This document shows, in pieces, positions 1 to 6,761 of a stretch of DNA of 9,818 bases. How positions within the stretch are numbered: position 1 is the stretch's first letter; each line of letters begins with the position of its first letter. The stretch is from Betaproteobacteria bacterium (lineage in GTDB: Bacteria; Pseudomonadota; Gammaproteobacteria; Burkholderiales; SG8-39). The stretch spans positions 1 to 9,818 of the forward strand of contig JAABQT010000045.1 of assembly GCA_011391295.1 (NCBI GenBank), given 5' to 3'. Under the pieces are notes generated by a model, which did no database searches, was not told the origin of the DNA, and was given only the letters and a program-made list of their open reading frames with translations. The position numbers were made by a program, and so were the translations under genes.

Positions 1-508
1 GGCGCACCTCTTCGGCCCCGTGCCGGTGGCGATCGCGTTCATCGCCGGCGGCATCGTCATCCTGCTGGTCGAGCGCGGTGGGCGTGCGGTCCGCGTCGAC
101 AGCACTGGTGCCATGACCTGGCGCGACGCGCTCAAGGTGGGCCTCGCGCAATGCTTTGCGCTCATCCCCGGAACCTCGCGTTCCGGCGCCACCATCATCG
201 GCGGCATGTTGTTCGGACTGTCGCGCCCGGCGGCCACGGAGTTTTCCTTCTTCCTCGCCGTGCCGACGCTGGTGGCCGCCGGCGCCTACGACTTGTGGCA
301 GCGCCGCAGCCTGTTTTCGGCGGACGATCTCGGCATGTTCGCCGTCGGCCTGGCGGCGTCCTTCGTGTCGGCGTTCGTCGTCATCCGCTGGCTGGTGCGC
401 TACGTGGCCACGCACGATTTCCGGCCATTCGCCTGGTACCGCATCGCGTTCGGCGTCGCCGTGCTGGTGACGGCGTACACCGGTTGGGTGGACTGGAAGC
501 CCGCCTAG
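1..508 (+). CDS. uppP: Undecaprenyl-diphosphatase UppP (BacA family), 3' part only
   Basis: This membrane enzyme dephosphorylates undecaprenyl diphosphate so the lipid carrier can be reused in peptidoglycan and other envelope polymer synthesis; overexpression in known members gives bacitracin resistance. The reading frame is open from base 2, so the gene begins outside the window and the first in-frame ATG is not the real start. Visible are the C-terminal signature [13 protein letters not shown] (about bases 167-205), which carries the conserved arginine of the family, followed by [17 protein letters not shown] and three or more hydrophobic segments ending in a short polar tail (WVDWKPA). The N-terminal half with the conserved Glu/His motif is missing because of the window edge. 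The stop overlaps the stop of the converging rhodanese gene by a few bases. Family assignment is firm from the motif. Confidence 0.95.
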   Translation, partial: AHLFGPVPVAIAFIAGGIVILLVERGGRAVRVDSTGAMTWRDALKVGLAQCFALIPGTSRSGATIIGGMLFGLSRPAATEFSFFLAVPTLVAAGAYDLWQRRSLFSADDLGMFAVGLAASFVSAFVVIRWLVRYVATHDFRPFAWYRIAFGVAVLVTAYTGWVDWKPA

Positions 509-960
509 CCCTGCACCCAGGGCAAGCCGGCCTTGCGCCAGCCCGCCATCGTGTTGCGGTGTTGGCTGGTGTTCCTGTCGCCCTCGAAACCCTCGAGGAC
601 GTTGTAGCTCTCGTGCCAGCCCGCTTGGGTAGCGGCAATCGCCGAGTAATGCGATCGTACGCCCGAGCGGCACAGGAACATCAACGTATCCTCGGGTTTG
701 GCCAGCTGCGCGAGCTGCTGCAGGAACTCCGGGTTCTGCTGGTTGCCGGGGTAGGTCTGCCACTCCACCTCGAGGCTCCCGGGAACGCGGCCGACGTAAA
801 GCAATTCCGGCCTGGTGCGCACGTCCACCAGCTTGGCCCCCGCCTGCATCAAAGCGTGCGCCTCGGCCGGGGTGAGCGCCCCCGCATACGGCAGCTTCAT
901 TTGCCGGGCTCGCTCGGCCGCGACCAGCTTGATGTTTTCGACGTCCTGCGAGGTACTCAT
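505..960 (-). CDS. Single-domain rhodanese-like protein
   Basis: This 151-residue cytoplasmic protein has one rhodanese domain. Members move sulfane sulfur on an active-site cysteine, but the physiological substrate here cannot be told from sequence. Seen in the sequence: [14 protein letters not shown] (about 24-37), the LVDVRT strand (44-49), a [11 protein letters not shown] segment (57-67), and the active loop CRSGVRS with candidate catalytic Cys97 (97-103). A C-terminal motif NVLEGFEGD follows, and the protein ends GLPWVQG. There is no signal peptide. The ATG at 960 gives the full N-terminal helix I remember for this subfamily. It has no Shine-Dalgarno sequence, and a perfect TATAAT lies only 11 bp upstream. 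The gene converges on uppP with overlapping stops and is divergent from glnA. No partner enzyme is adjacent, so a pathway role is unassigned. Confidence 0.9.
   Translation of the reverse strand: MSTSQDVENIKLVAAERARQMKLPYAGALTPAEAHALMQAGAKLVDVRTRPELLYVGRVPGSLEVEWQTYPGNQQNPEFLQQLAQLAKPEDTLMFLCRSGVRSHYSAIAATQAGWHESYNVLEGFEGDRNTSQHRNTMAGWRKAGLPWVQG
508..523. terminator. Small GC hairpin at the uppP/rhodanese convergent junction
   Basis: GCCCTG (508-513) pairs with CAGGGC (518-523) around a four-base loop, directly after the uppP stop and inside the 3' end of the opposing gene. There is no T-tract, so it is at best a weak or Rho-assisted 3' end. The stop codons overlap in the palindrome CTAG (505-508). 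Confidence 0.3.
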
Positions 961-971
961 TGCTGCTGCGC

Positions 972-977
972 ATTATA
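972..977 (-). promoter_or_regulatory. Perfect -10 box for the rhodanese gene
   Basis: Read on the minus strand this is TATAAT. Its last base is 11 bp before the ATG at 960, so transcription should begin only about 3-5 bases before the start codon. I find no good -35 hexamer at 15-19 bp spacing. The dyad resembling an NtrC site at 1004-1020 lies roughly where an upstream activator or repressor could touch this promoter. Its function is inferred. Confidence 0.45.
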
Positions 978-1003
978 GGGCGCTCCATGAGCGGTGCATG
1001 GGC

Positions 1004-1020
1004 GGCACCTCCCTGGTGCC
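1004..1020. promoter_or_regulatory. Candidate distal NtrC-binding site of glnA
   Basis: This is a perfect dyad, GGCACC-N5-GGTGCC, 17 bp long. It fits the known NtrC operator pattern (GCAC, A/T-containing centre, GGTGC). Its centre is about 129 bp upstream of the predicted sigma-54 start, and 30 bp (about three helical turns) from the second site, much like the paired sites of enterobacterial glnA. The -129 position assumes the transcription start predicted from the -12 element. Confidence 0.6.
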
Positions 1021-1033
1021 GGGGGCAGAAAAA

Positions 1034-1050
1034 TGCACCAGCATCGTGCC
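1034..1050. promoter_or_regulatory. Candidate proximal NtrC-binding site of glnA
   Basis: TGCACCAGCATCGTGCC matches the recalled NtrC consensus (TGCAC, short centre, GGTGCA) at most informative positions, with one imperfect half site. Its centre is about 99 bp upstream of the predicted start. It lies 30 bp from the distal dyad, so two NtrC dimers would sit on the same helix face, as needed for enhancer activity. Confidence 0.65.
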
Positions 1051-1061
1051 AAAGCTTGAAT

Positions 1062-1067
1062 TAAAAT
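1062..1067 (+). promoter_or_regulatory. Possible -10 box of a secondary sigma-70 promoter for glnA
   Basis: TAAAAT matches the -10 consensus at five of six positions in an otherwise GC-rich region. No convincing -35 is present, and the expected -35 position would fall inside the proximal NtrC dyad. If real it would be a basal promoter blocked by NtrC, like enterobacterial glnAp1. This is weak evidence. Confidence 0.2.
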
Positions 1068-1114
1068 CGCCGCAGATTGGCGCGGTTGAGGCGGAGAAGG
1101 GGGAGTCCGCTTCG

Positions 1115-1130
1115 TGGCACAGAACCTGCT
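1115..1130 (+). promoter_or_regulatory. Sigma-54 (RpoN) promoter of glnA
   Basis: TGGCAC-N5-CTGCT matches the -24/-12 consensus TGGCAC-N5-TTGCW except for C in place of the first T of the -12 box. The invariant GG (1116-1117) and GC (1128-1129) are separated by exactly 10 bp, as required. Transcription should begin near 1140, leaving a leader of about 55 bases before glnA. With two upstream NtrC-like sites this is a standard nitrogen-limitation promoter. Confidence 0.85.
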
Positions 1131-1145
1131 CAATCAAGTGAATCA

Positions 1146-1167
1146 GGCCGCCTGGAGCGGCCGCTCC
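1146..1167 (+). repeat. Overlapping GC palindromes in the glnA leader
   Basis: Two exclusive pairings are possible. GGCCGC (1146-1151) can pair with GCGGCC (1157-1162) around a five-base loop. Alternatively, GGAGCGGCCGCTCC (1154-1167) is a perfect 14-bp palindrome. Both lie between the predicted start site and the ribosome binding site. No regulatory role is demonstrated. Confidence 0.35.
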
Positions 1168-1182
1168 CCATTGCACCTACTC

Positions 1183-1187
1183 AGGAG
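1183..1187 (+). promoter_or_regulatory. Ribosome binding site of glnA
   Basis: AGGAG lies eight bases before the ATG at 1196. It fixes the start codon and is the clearest Shine-Dalgarno sequence in the window, fitting strong translation of glutamine synthetase. Confidence 0.85.
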
Positions 1188-1195
1188 AACTGCGA

Positions 1196-2611
1196 ATGGC
1201 CACGACGGCTGATGACGTCTTGAAGATGGCGAAGGACAAGGAGGTCAAGTTCGTCGACTTCCGCTTCACCGATACCCGCGGCAAGGAACAGCACGTGCAG
1301 GTGCCGATCAGGCAATTCACCAAGGATAAATTCGAGGCCGGGCACGCGTTCGACGGTTCGTCGATCGCCGGCTGGAAAGGCATCCAGGCCTCCGACATGC
1401 TGCTGATGCCGGATCCCTCCAGCGTGCGCATGGATCCGTTCTCGGACGAGGCGATGCTGATTCTCAGTTGCGACGTGTTCGAGCCGACGGACGGCAAGCC
1501 TTACGATCGATGCCCGCGCGGCATCGGCAGGCGCGCCGAGGCGTATCTGAAATCGAGCGGCCTGGGCGACGTCGCCTATTTCGGGCCCGAGCCGGAATTC
1601 TTCGTCTTCGACGGCGTGACCTGGGACGTGAGCATGTCCGGGAGTTTCGTGAAGATCAAGTCGGAAGAGGCGCCCTGGTCCAGCGGCATCGACTATGAGT
1701 CGGGCAACATGGGCCACCGCGCGCCGGTCAAGGGCGGCTACTTCCCGGTGCCGCCGCAGGACACGCTGATGGACGTGCGCAACGCCATGTGCCTCGCGCT
1801 CGAGCAGCAGGGCGTCGAGGTCGAGGTGCACCACCACGAGGTGGGGGCTATGGGCCAGTGCGAGATCGGCACCAAGTTCGAGAGCCTGGTCAAGCGCGCC
1901 GACTGGATGCAGATCCTCAAGTACACGGTGTGGAACGTTGCCGCCTCCTACGGCAAGACGGCGACCTTCATGCCCAAGCCGATCGTCGGCGACAACGGCT
2001 CCGGCATGCACGTGCACCAGTCGGTGTGGAAGGGCGGCCAGAATCTGTTCGCGGGCAACGGCTACTCGGGGTTGTCGGAATTCGCGCTGTATTACATCGG
2101 CGGCATCATCAAGCATGCCAAGGCGCTGAACGCCATCACCAACCCGGGCACCAACAGCTACAAGCGGCTGGTGCCGGGGTTCGAGGCGCCGATCAACCTC
2201 GCCTATTCGGCGAAGAACCGCTCCGCGTCCTGCCGCATCCCGTACGTGTCGAACCCGAAGGCGCGGCGCGTAGAGGTGCGCTTCCCGGATCCGACCGCCA
2301 ATGCCTACCTCGCGTTCGCGGCGATGCTGATGGCCGGCCTGGACGGCGTGCAGAACAAGATCCATCCGGGCGATCCGATCGACAAGAACATGTACGACCT
2401 GCCGCCGGAAGAAGCCGCCAAGGTGCCGCATGTCTGCGCATCGCTGGAGGAGGCGCTCGCGCATCTCGAGAAGGACCACGCCTTCCTCACCAAGGGCGGC
2501 GTGTTTTCCGAGGACTTCCTGAAATCCTACATGGCGCTCAAGGAAGAGGAACTGACGCGTTTCCGCATGACCACGCATCCCGTGGAATTCGACATGTATT
2601 ACTCGTCGTAA
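1196..2611 (+). CDS. glnA: Glutamine synthetase type I (GlnA)
   Basis: GlnA makes glutamine from glutamate, ammonia and ATP in the cytoplasm and is the main ammonium assimilation enzyme; the active form is a dodecamer. The 471-residue length is normal for GSI-beta. Visible landmarks are [11 protein letters not shown] near residues 50-60, the metal-binding GPEPEFF (130-136), [11 protein letters not shown] (from 266, with His272 in the ATP/metal region), [22 protein letters not shown], and [10 protein letters not shown] with Tyr400. Tyr400 is equivalent to the tyrosine adenylylated by GlnE in enterobacteria, so post-translational control is expected. Transcription should depend on NtrC and sigma-54 (sites upstream). 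An intrinsic terminator follows, then the ntrBC unit. One oddity is Cys106 in YDRCPRG, where I remember Asp as usual. Identity is certain. Confidence 0.99.
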   Translation: MATTADDVLKMAKDKEVKFVDFRFTDTRGKEQHVQVPIRQFTKDKFEAGHAFDGSSIAGWKGIQASDMLLMPDPSSVRMDPFSDEAMLILSCDVFEPTDGKPYDRCPRGIGRRAEAYLKSSGLGDVAYFGPEPEFFVFDGVTWDVSMSGSFVKIKSEEAPWSSGIDYESGNMGHRAPVKGGYFPVPPQDTLMDVRNAMCLALEQQGVEVEVHHHEVGAMGQCEIGTKFESLVKRADWMQILKYTVWNVAASYGKTATFMPKPIVGDNGSGMHVHQSVWKGGQNLFAGNGYSGLSEFALYYIGGIIKHAKALNAITNPGTNSYKRLVPGFEAPINLAYSAKNRSASCRIPYVSNPKARRVEVRFPDPTANAYLAFAAMLMAGLDGVQNKIHPGDPIDKNMYDLPPEEAAKVPHVCASLEEALAHLEKDHAFLTKGGVFSEDFLKSYMALKEEELTRFRMTTHPVEFDMYYSS

Positions 2612-2639
2612 ATCCGCGCAGATCGTCCGGTCGCGGTGC

Positions 2640-2668
2640 AAGGGGACGGGCCTGCCCGTCCCCTTTCT
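2640..2668 (+). terminator. Intrinsic terminator after glnA
   Basis: AAGGGGACGGG (2640-2650) pairs perfectly with CCCGTCCCCTT (2655-2665) around the loop CCTG, giving an 11-bp GC-rich stem. A short TTTCT run (2664-2668) follows and partly overlaps the stem. It lies 28 bp past the glnA stop and only a few bases before the ATG of the next gene. The weak T-tract suggests incomplete termination, with readthrough supplying some ntrBC transcription. Confidence 0.8.
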
Positions 2669-2671
2669 GAT

Positions 2672-3184
2672 ATGTTATTGATCGTGCGCCATTTTTTTGT
2701 TCTCGTCGGTTTCATGCTGAGCCTCGCCACGGCGCTCGCGCATGCCCAGGCCACGCAAGAGATCACGATCTGGAGTTGCCGGGACAAGGACGGCCGCACG
2801 CACGTCACCAATCTCAAGGAAGACACGAGCGGCAAGAACTGCAAGATCGTGCAGCAGTCTCGCGTGCAGGTGGTGCCGGCAGCCTCGCAATCGGCGCGGC
2901 CCGCGGCGAAGACGCCGCCGACCAGCTTTCCGAAGGAAGACTCGCAGGCGCGCGCGTCGGCCAAGTCGCGCCAGCGCGAGATCCTGGAGCGCGAACTGAC
3001 GCGCGAGGAAACGCTGCTCGGCGAGGCGCGCAAGGAACTCGCGGAGCAGGAATCGGTGCGCTACGGCGACGAGCGAAACTATGCCAAGGTGCTGGAACGC
3101 CTGCAGAAGTACAAGGATGCGGTCGAAGTGCACGAAAAGAACATCGAATCGCTCAAGCGCGAGCTCACCAACCTGTTCCGGTGA
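2672..3184 (+). CDS. Exported DUF4124-domain protein with C-terminal coiled coil
   Basis: This is a predicted secreted or periplasmic protein of 170 residues with no known biochemical role. Residues 1-27 form a signal peptide (basic Arg6-His7, hydrophobic core FFVLVGFMLSLATAL, then an AHAQA cleavage motif). Residues about 31-58, ITIWSCRDKDGRTHVTNL...NC, resemble the small DUF4124 module; Cys36 and Cys57 could form a disulfide. A Pro/Ala/Ser linker follows, then a charged helical region (about 98-168) that looks like a coiled coil. The start is uncertain: no Shine-Dalgarno is seen, and GTG 2684 would also keep the signal peptide. An in-frame GTG at 2636 is rejected because it precedes the terminator. 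The gene sits just upstream of ntrB and is probably cotranscribed with it, but nothing shows a nitrogen-sensing function. Confidence 0.8.
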   Translation: MLLIVRHFFVLVGFMLSLATALAHAQATQEITIWSCRDKDGRTHVTNLKEDTSGKNCKIVQQSRVQVVPAASQSARPAAKTPPTSFPKEDSQARASAKSRQREILERELTREETLLGEARKELAEQESVRYGDERNYAKVLERLQKYKDAVEVHEKNIESLKRELTNLFR

Positions 3185-3201
3185 GCGCGGCGGCCCGGTC
3201 C

Positions 3202-4248
3202 ATGGCCGCAAACTTTTCCGGCCTCGAGTATCTGGCCACGGCCGTGGTGGTGCTCGACGAGCGCTACGCCGTGCGCTACGCCAATCCGGCGGCCGAAGAC
3301 CTGCTCGGGACCGGCGCCAAGAGCCTCATCGGGCAAGCCTTCCTGCCTTTGTTCGGCGACGACGCGGCACTGGAAAAAGCGCTGGCCGACGCCCTGGCCA
3401 CACACTGGGACTACCTGGCGCAGAACCTGAGCTACGAGCGTCCCGGGCGCGAGCCGCTGCCGCTGTCCTGCGTGCTCACGCGCATCGATGCGCCCGGGAC
3501 GCCGCTGCTCGCCGAATTGCGGCCGATCGAGCAGCAGCTGCGCGTGGCGCGGGAGGAGCGCGTGATCGGCGAGCAGCAGGCCAATCGCGAGCTGATCCGC
3601 AATCTGGCGCACGAGATCAAGAACCCGCTCGGCGGGCTGCGCGGGTCTGCGCAACTGCTCGAGCGCGAGCTCGACCGCGCAGAGCTGCGCGAGTACACGC
3701 AGGTAATCATCCAGGAAGCGGACCGGCTGCAGTCCCTGATGGACCGTCTGCTCACTCCGCACCGCACGCCGCGCGTCACTGCGCTCGGTATCCACGAAGT
3801 CCTGGAACGGGCGCGCAGCCTGGTGCTGGCCGAGTTCTCCGGCGGCATCGTGTTCGAATGCGACTACGATCCGAGCCTGCCCGACCTGGTCGGCGACAAG
3901 GAGCAGTTGATTCAGGCGCTGCTGAACGTGGTGCGCAATGCGGCCCAGGCGGTGGCGGAGAGCGGTCGGCCCGGCACCATTACGCTGCGTACACGCGCCC
4001 TGCGCCAGGTCACGCTGCTGCGGCGGCGCACCCGGCTGGCACTAGAATTGCAAGTGATCGACGACGGACCCGGCGTCCCCGAGGACATCCGGGAAAAGAT
4101 GTTCAATCCCCTGGTTTCGGGGCGGGACGGCGGCAGCGGGCTGGGACTCTCCCTCGCGCAAACCTTCGTCCACTACCACCGGGGCACGATCGAGTGCGAA
4201 AGCCGCCCCGGCCGCACGGTCATCAGGATTCTCCTGCCGCTGGCATGA
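3202..4248 (+). CDS. ntrB: Nitrogen regulation sensor kinase NtrB (GlnL)
   Basis: NtrB is a cytoplasmic histidine kinase that phosphorylates NtrC under nitrogen limitation and acts as its phosphatase when PII protein is bound. The 348-residue length is close to E. coli NtrB. It has an N-terminal PAS domain (about 5-110, VVVLDERYAVRYANPAAEDLLG). The H box NLAHEIKNPLGGLRG has phospho-acceptor His137, the N box is LLNVVRNAAQA (Asn246), the G1 box is DDGPGVP (287-293), and the GGSGLGLSL G2 box spans 310-318. There is no membrane segment, as expected for NtrB. The ATG at 3202 has no strong ribosome binding site. An in-frame GTG at 3181 overlaps the preceding TGA as GTGA and would add seven residues by translational coupling, so the start is ambiguous. 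The gene overlaps ntrC by four bases. Confidence 0.97.
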   Translation: MAANFSGLEYLATAVVVLDERYAVRYANPAAEDLLGTGAKSLIGQAFLPLFGDDAALEKALADALATHWDYLAQNLSYERPGREPLPLSCVLTRIDAPGTPLLAELRPIEQQLRVAREERVIGEQQANRELIRNLAHEIKNPLGGLRGSAQLLERELDRAELREYTQVIIQEADRLQSLMDRLLTPHRTPRVTALGIHEVLERARSLVLAEFSGGIVFECDYDPSLPDLVGDKEQLIQALLNVVRNAAQAVAESGRPGTITLRTRALRQVTLLRRRTRLALELQVIDDGPGVPEDIREKMFNPLVSGRDGGSGLGLSLAQTFVHYHRGTIECESRPGRTVIRILLPLA

Positions 4249-5642
4249 AACCGGTCTGGATCGTCGACGACGACCGCTCCATCCGCTGGGTGTTCGAGAA
4301 GGCCCTCGAGCGGGAAGGCATCGCCTACAGCTTGTTTGCCTCGGCCCAGGACGCGCTCGACGCGCTGCGCGCGGGCGCGCCTCAGGTGCTGGTATCGGAC
4401 ATCCGCATGCCCGGGCCATCGGGACTCGAGCTGTTGCACACGGTCAAGCAAAAGCACCCGGCGGTACCGGTGATCGTGATGACTGCCTATTCCGATCTGG
4501 ATTCGGCGGTCGCTGCCTTCCAGGGCGGCGCCTACGAGTACCTGCCCAAGCCTTTCGACGTCGACCAGGCAGTGGACCTGATCCGCAGGGCGCTGGAGGA
4601 GAGCTTGCGCGAAGCTGCGGCAGTCGAGCCGTCCGTCGTAGCCCCCGAAATTCTTGGCCAGGCACCGGCGATGCAGGAAGTTTTTCGTGCCATCGGCCGT
4701 CTGTCGCAGTCGAGCGCGACGGTGCTGATCACCGGCGAGTCCGGGACCGGCAAGGAACTGGTGGCGCGTGCGCTGCACCGTCACAGTGCGCGCGCAGCGC
4801 GCCCGTTCGTCGCCATCAACACGGCAGCGATGCCCAAGGACCTGCTCGAGTCGGAACTGTTCGGCCACGAGCGCGGCGCTTTTACCGGCGCGCAGCAACA
4901 GCGCCGCGGGCGTTTCGAGCAGGCCGAGGGCGGGACGCTGTTCCTGGACGAGATCGGCGACATGCCCGCCGACCTGCAGACGCGCTTGCTGCGCGTGCTG
5001 TCGGAAAACAGCTTCTACCGCGTCGGCGGCCACCAACCGATCAAGGCGAACGTGCGCGTGATCGCGGCCACGCACCAGAATCTCGAACAGCGCGTGCGCG
5101 ACGGCGGTTTCCGCGAGGACCTGTACCACCGGCTCAACGTGATCCGCGTCCGCCTGCCCTCGCTGCGGGAGCGCCGCGAGGACGTGCCCCTGCTGATGCG
5201 GCATTTCCTTGCGCGCAGCGCGAACCAGCTGGGTGTCGAGACCAAACGCCTGTCCGGCGAAGCCGTGGAGCATCTGTCGCGGCTCGAGTTCCCCGGCAAC
5301 GTTCGCCAGCTCGAAAACCTGTGCCACTGGATCACGGTGATGGCGCCCGGTCAGGTGGTCGAGTACGCCGATCTGCCGGGAGAATTCCGCGCAGCCGGCG
5401 CCGCGGCCGGCAGGACGGACTGGGTGGCGGCTTTGGAACTTGAGGCCGAGCGCCGGCTGGCGCGCGGCGAGACCGGGATCCTCGACAGCCTCGCCCGTCA
5501 GTTCGAGCGCAGCCTGATCGCCAAGGCGCTCGCGCGCACGGGCGGCCGGCGCATCGAGGCCGCGAACCTGCTGGGCATCGGCCGCAACACCATCACCCGA
5601 AAAATCCAGGAACTGGGCATCGAAGCCGCGGACGGCAAATAG
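4245..5642 (+). CDS. ntrC: Nitrogen regulator NtrC (GlnG), sigma-54 activator
   Basis: NtrC is the response regulator that, once phosphorylated, binds enhancer sites and uses ATP to open sigma-54 promoters of nitrogen genes, here probably glnA. The 465 residues show all three domains. The receiver domain (about 1-120) has the acidic pocket DDD (8-10), phospho-acceptor Asp52, Thr80 and Lys102. The AAA+ domain (about 137-370) has Walker A GESGTGKE (164-171), the sigma-54 contact loop GAFTGA (211-216), Walker [10 protein letters not shown] (231-239) and FREDLYHRL (289-297). The C-terminal Fis-type helix-turn-helix lies at about 421-458 ([21 protein letters not shown]). The ATG overlaps the ntrB stop as ATGA, so translation is coupled. 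All key catalytic motifs are intact. It converges on the next gene with nine bases between the stops. Confidence 0.99.
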   Translation: MKPVWIVDDDRSIRWVFEKALEREGIAYSLFASAQDALDALRAGAPQVLVSDIRMPGPSGLELLHTVKQKHPAVPVIVMTAYSDLDSAVAAFQGGAYEYLPKPFDVDQAVDLIRRALEESLREAAAVEPSVVAPEILGQAPAMQEVFRAIGRLSQSSATVLITGESGTGKELVARALHRHSARAARPFVAINTAAMPKDLLESELFGHERGAFTGAQQQRRGRFEQAEGGTLFLDEIGDMPADLQTRLLRVLSENSFYRVGGHQPIKANVRVIAATHQNLEQRVRDGGFREDLYHRLNVIRVRLPSLRERREDVPLLMRHFLARSANQLGVETKRLSGEAVEHLSRLEFPGNVRQLENLCHWITVMAPGQVVEYADLPGEFRAAGAAAGRTDWVAALELEAERRLARGETGILDSLARQFERSLIAKALARTGGRRIEAANLLGIGRNTITRKIQELGIEAADGK

Positions 5643-5654
5643 GGTCTGTCCCTA
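5640..5654. terminator. Small inverted repeat spanning the ntrC/oxidoreductase stops
   Basis: TAGGG (5640-5644) pairs with CCCTA (5650-5654) around a five-base loop and contains both opposing TAG stop codons. The stem is short and lacks a T-tract, so efficient intrinsic termination is doubtful. Confidence 0.3.
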
Positions 5655-6728
5655 CCTGTTGGCCGCGGCGCGGCGATTCTCCTCGAGCTTGGCGTCCACC
5701 AGGACAACGACTTCGTCGACCGCGGCCGAGCGCATGCCCTTTTGCGCGGCGATGGTCTGCACCAGCCGATCCACACGTTCGATGTCCGGCGCGCCGCCGT
5801 ACAGTGCCCGCGCGGCGGAGGACGGCCCGGTGAGGCCATGCGCCGCCGCGGCGTACTTCTCGAAGGGCACCATGTCTTTTTGGTCGGCGCCAAGCGCCTG
5901 GCACAGCTTGACGACCCAGTCGTACACCGCCCGCGACTCCGCTGCATCCGTATGCACGGCATCCTTGATGGAGCGGATCCCGGCCCTGGTAATGCAGCGG
6001 TAGTTGCCCGCCATCAGCATCGCCCATTTCGCCAGGGGCACGAACACCGAGTCGTGCACCTTGAGTTTCACGGGCAAGTCGAGCTTCTCCGATCCGGTGT
6101 CGAAGCGCGCCGCCTCGATGTCCGCTTCCAGCCGGCGCAGGATCGCGGTGTGCGCGGGCGAGGGGAAATGCGCCGACTTGAAGTTCGTGGGCAAGCGCAC
6201 CTGCAGCACGTTCGCTTTTTCCTCGGGTGGGCGAAAGGCCTGCGGATCCGGGCTGCATAGCGTCATCAGCGCCGGATCGAAGCTGTCCCAGACCGCGGGA
6301 TCGGCGTAGCAGTTCCTGCAGGCCGCGACCGCGACGCCTGGAATGCGCGACAGGTAGGGCAGCGGCGGCATGTTCATGATGGACATGCAAGGCACCTTTG
6401 CCTTCGCCACCGCGTCGAGCAGCTCGCGCACGCCCGCGGAGCGGTATTGCGGCTCCTGCATGGCCAACACCACCAGGTCGTAGTCGGCGGGAGTGACCGC
6501 CAGCGGGCCATCGGCGGAGAGTTTCCCCGGCAGCTTGCGCGAATCGACCTCCACCAGCCCGTCGCGGCCCTTGACCGGCATACGCACGCGCGCACCTTCC
6601 CTGTTGAACAGCTCGACTTCATTTGGGAGGCAAACCAGCTTCGCCGTGTGCCCGGCAAGCAGCAGCTTGGTTGCCAGGAGCGAGCCGTAGGACGCGCCAA
6701 GGATCAGGATCTTCAATGGACCGGGCAT
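5652..6728 (-). CDS. Ketopantoate reductase-like (ApbA/PanE family) oxidoreductase
   Basis: This is a predicted cytoplasmic NAD(P)-dependent 2-hydroxyacid-type reductase of 358 residues. The N-terminal Rossmann fold starts KILILGASYGSLLATKLLLAGH (6-27), followed by a strand-rich region to YDLVVLAMQEPQ (83-94), typical of ApbA/PanE proteins. The C-terminal helical part includes VPLAKWAMLMAGNYRCITRAG (230-250), where Lys234 and Asn242 may match the catalytic Lys/Asn of the family. The protein is about 55 residues longer than classical PanE, and the central part (about 130-200, with Cys137, Cys140 and Cys158) is unusual, so it may not make pantoate. The ATG at 6728 is chosen because TGGAG sits nine bases upstream; the frame stays open far upstream but that is not coding-like. 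It is divergent from aceB and converges on ntrC. Confidence 0.8.
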   Translation of the reverse strand: MPGPLKILILGASYGSLLATKLLLAGHTAKLVCLPNEVELFNREGARVRMPVKGRDGLVEVDSRKLPGKLSADGPLAVTPADYDLVVLAMQEPQYRSAGVRELLDAVAKAKVPCMSIMNMPPLPYLSRIPGVAVAACRNCYADPAVWDSFDPALMTLCSPDPQAFRPPEEKANVLQVRLPTNFKSAHFPSPAHTAILRRLEADIEAARFDTGSEKLDLPVKLKVHDSVFVPLAKWAMLMAGNYRCITRAGIRSIKDAVHTDAAESRAVYDWVVKLCQALGADQKDMVPFEKYAAAAHGLTGPSSAARALYGGAPDIERVDRLVQTIAAQKGMRSAAVDEVVVLVDAKLEENRRAAANR

Positions 6729-6735
6729 GCGCAGA

Positions 6736-6740
6736 CTCCA
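6736..6740 (-). promoter_or_regulatory. Ribosome binding site of the ApbA/PanE-like gene
   Basis: Read on the minus strand this is TGGAG, seven to nine bases from the ATG at 6728. It decides the start in a frame that stays open for a further 238 codons upstream. Confidence 0.65.
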
Positions 6741-6761
6741 AAGTTGGGCGATCTCACGATG

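Noticed and set aside
1157..1164. GCGGCCGC palindrome as a specific protein site
   Set aside because: A GC-only 8-mer is expected by chance in such DNA; it is kept only as part of the leader palindromes.
973..1176. 67-codon minus-strand frame in the rhodanese-glnA intergenic region
   Set aside because: It covers the NtrC-like sites and sigma-54 promoter, has no ribosome binding site or motif, and the regulatory reading explains the bases better.
1181..2641. Long open frame (486 codons) antisense to glnA
   Set aside because: It lies wholly opposite a certain gene, is His/Arg/Val-rich with no recognisable motif, and is the expected mirror of GC-rich codon bias.
2636..2671. GTG at 2636 as start of the DUF4124 gene
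   Set aside because: It would put the terminator stem inside the coding region and add a hydrophilic segment before the signal peptide.
2776..3180. Upstream extension of the ntrB frame through the DUF4124 gene
   Set aside because: It is out of frame with a signal-peptide protein that explains the region, and NtrB length fits a start at 3181 or 3202.
3081..4244. Upstream extension of the ntrC frame through ntrB
   Set aside because: The composition is Arg/Ala-rich noise; the receiver domain begins exactly at the ATG at 4245 overlapping the ntrB stop.
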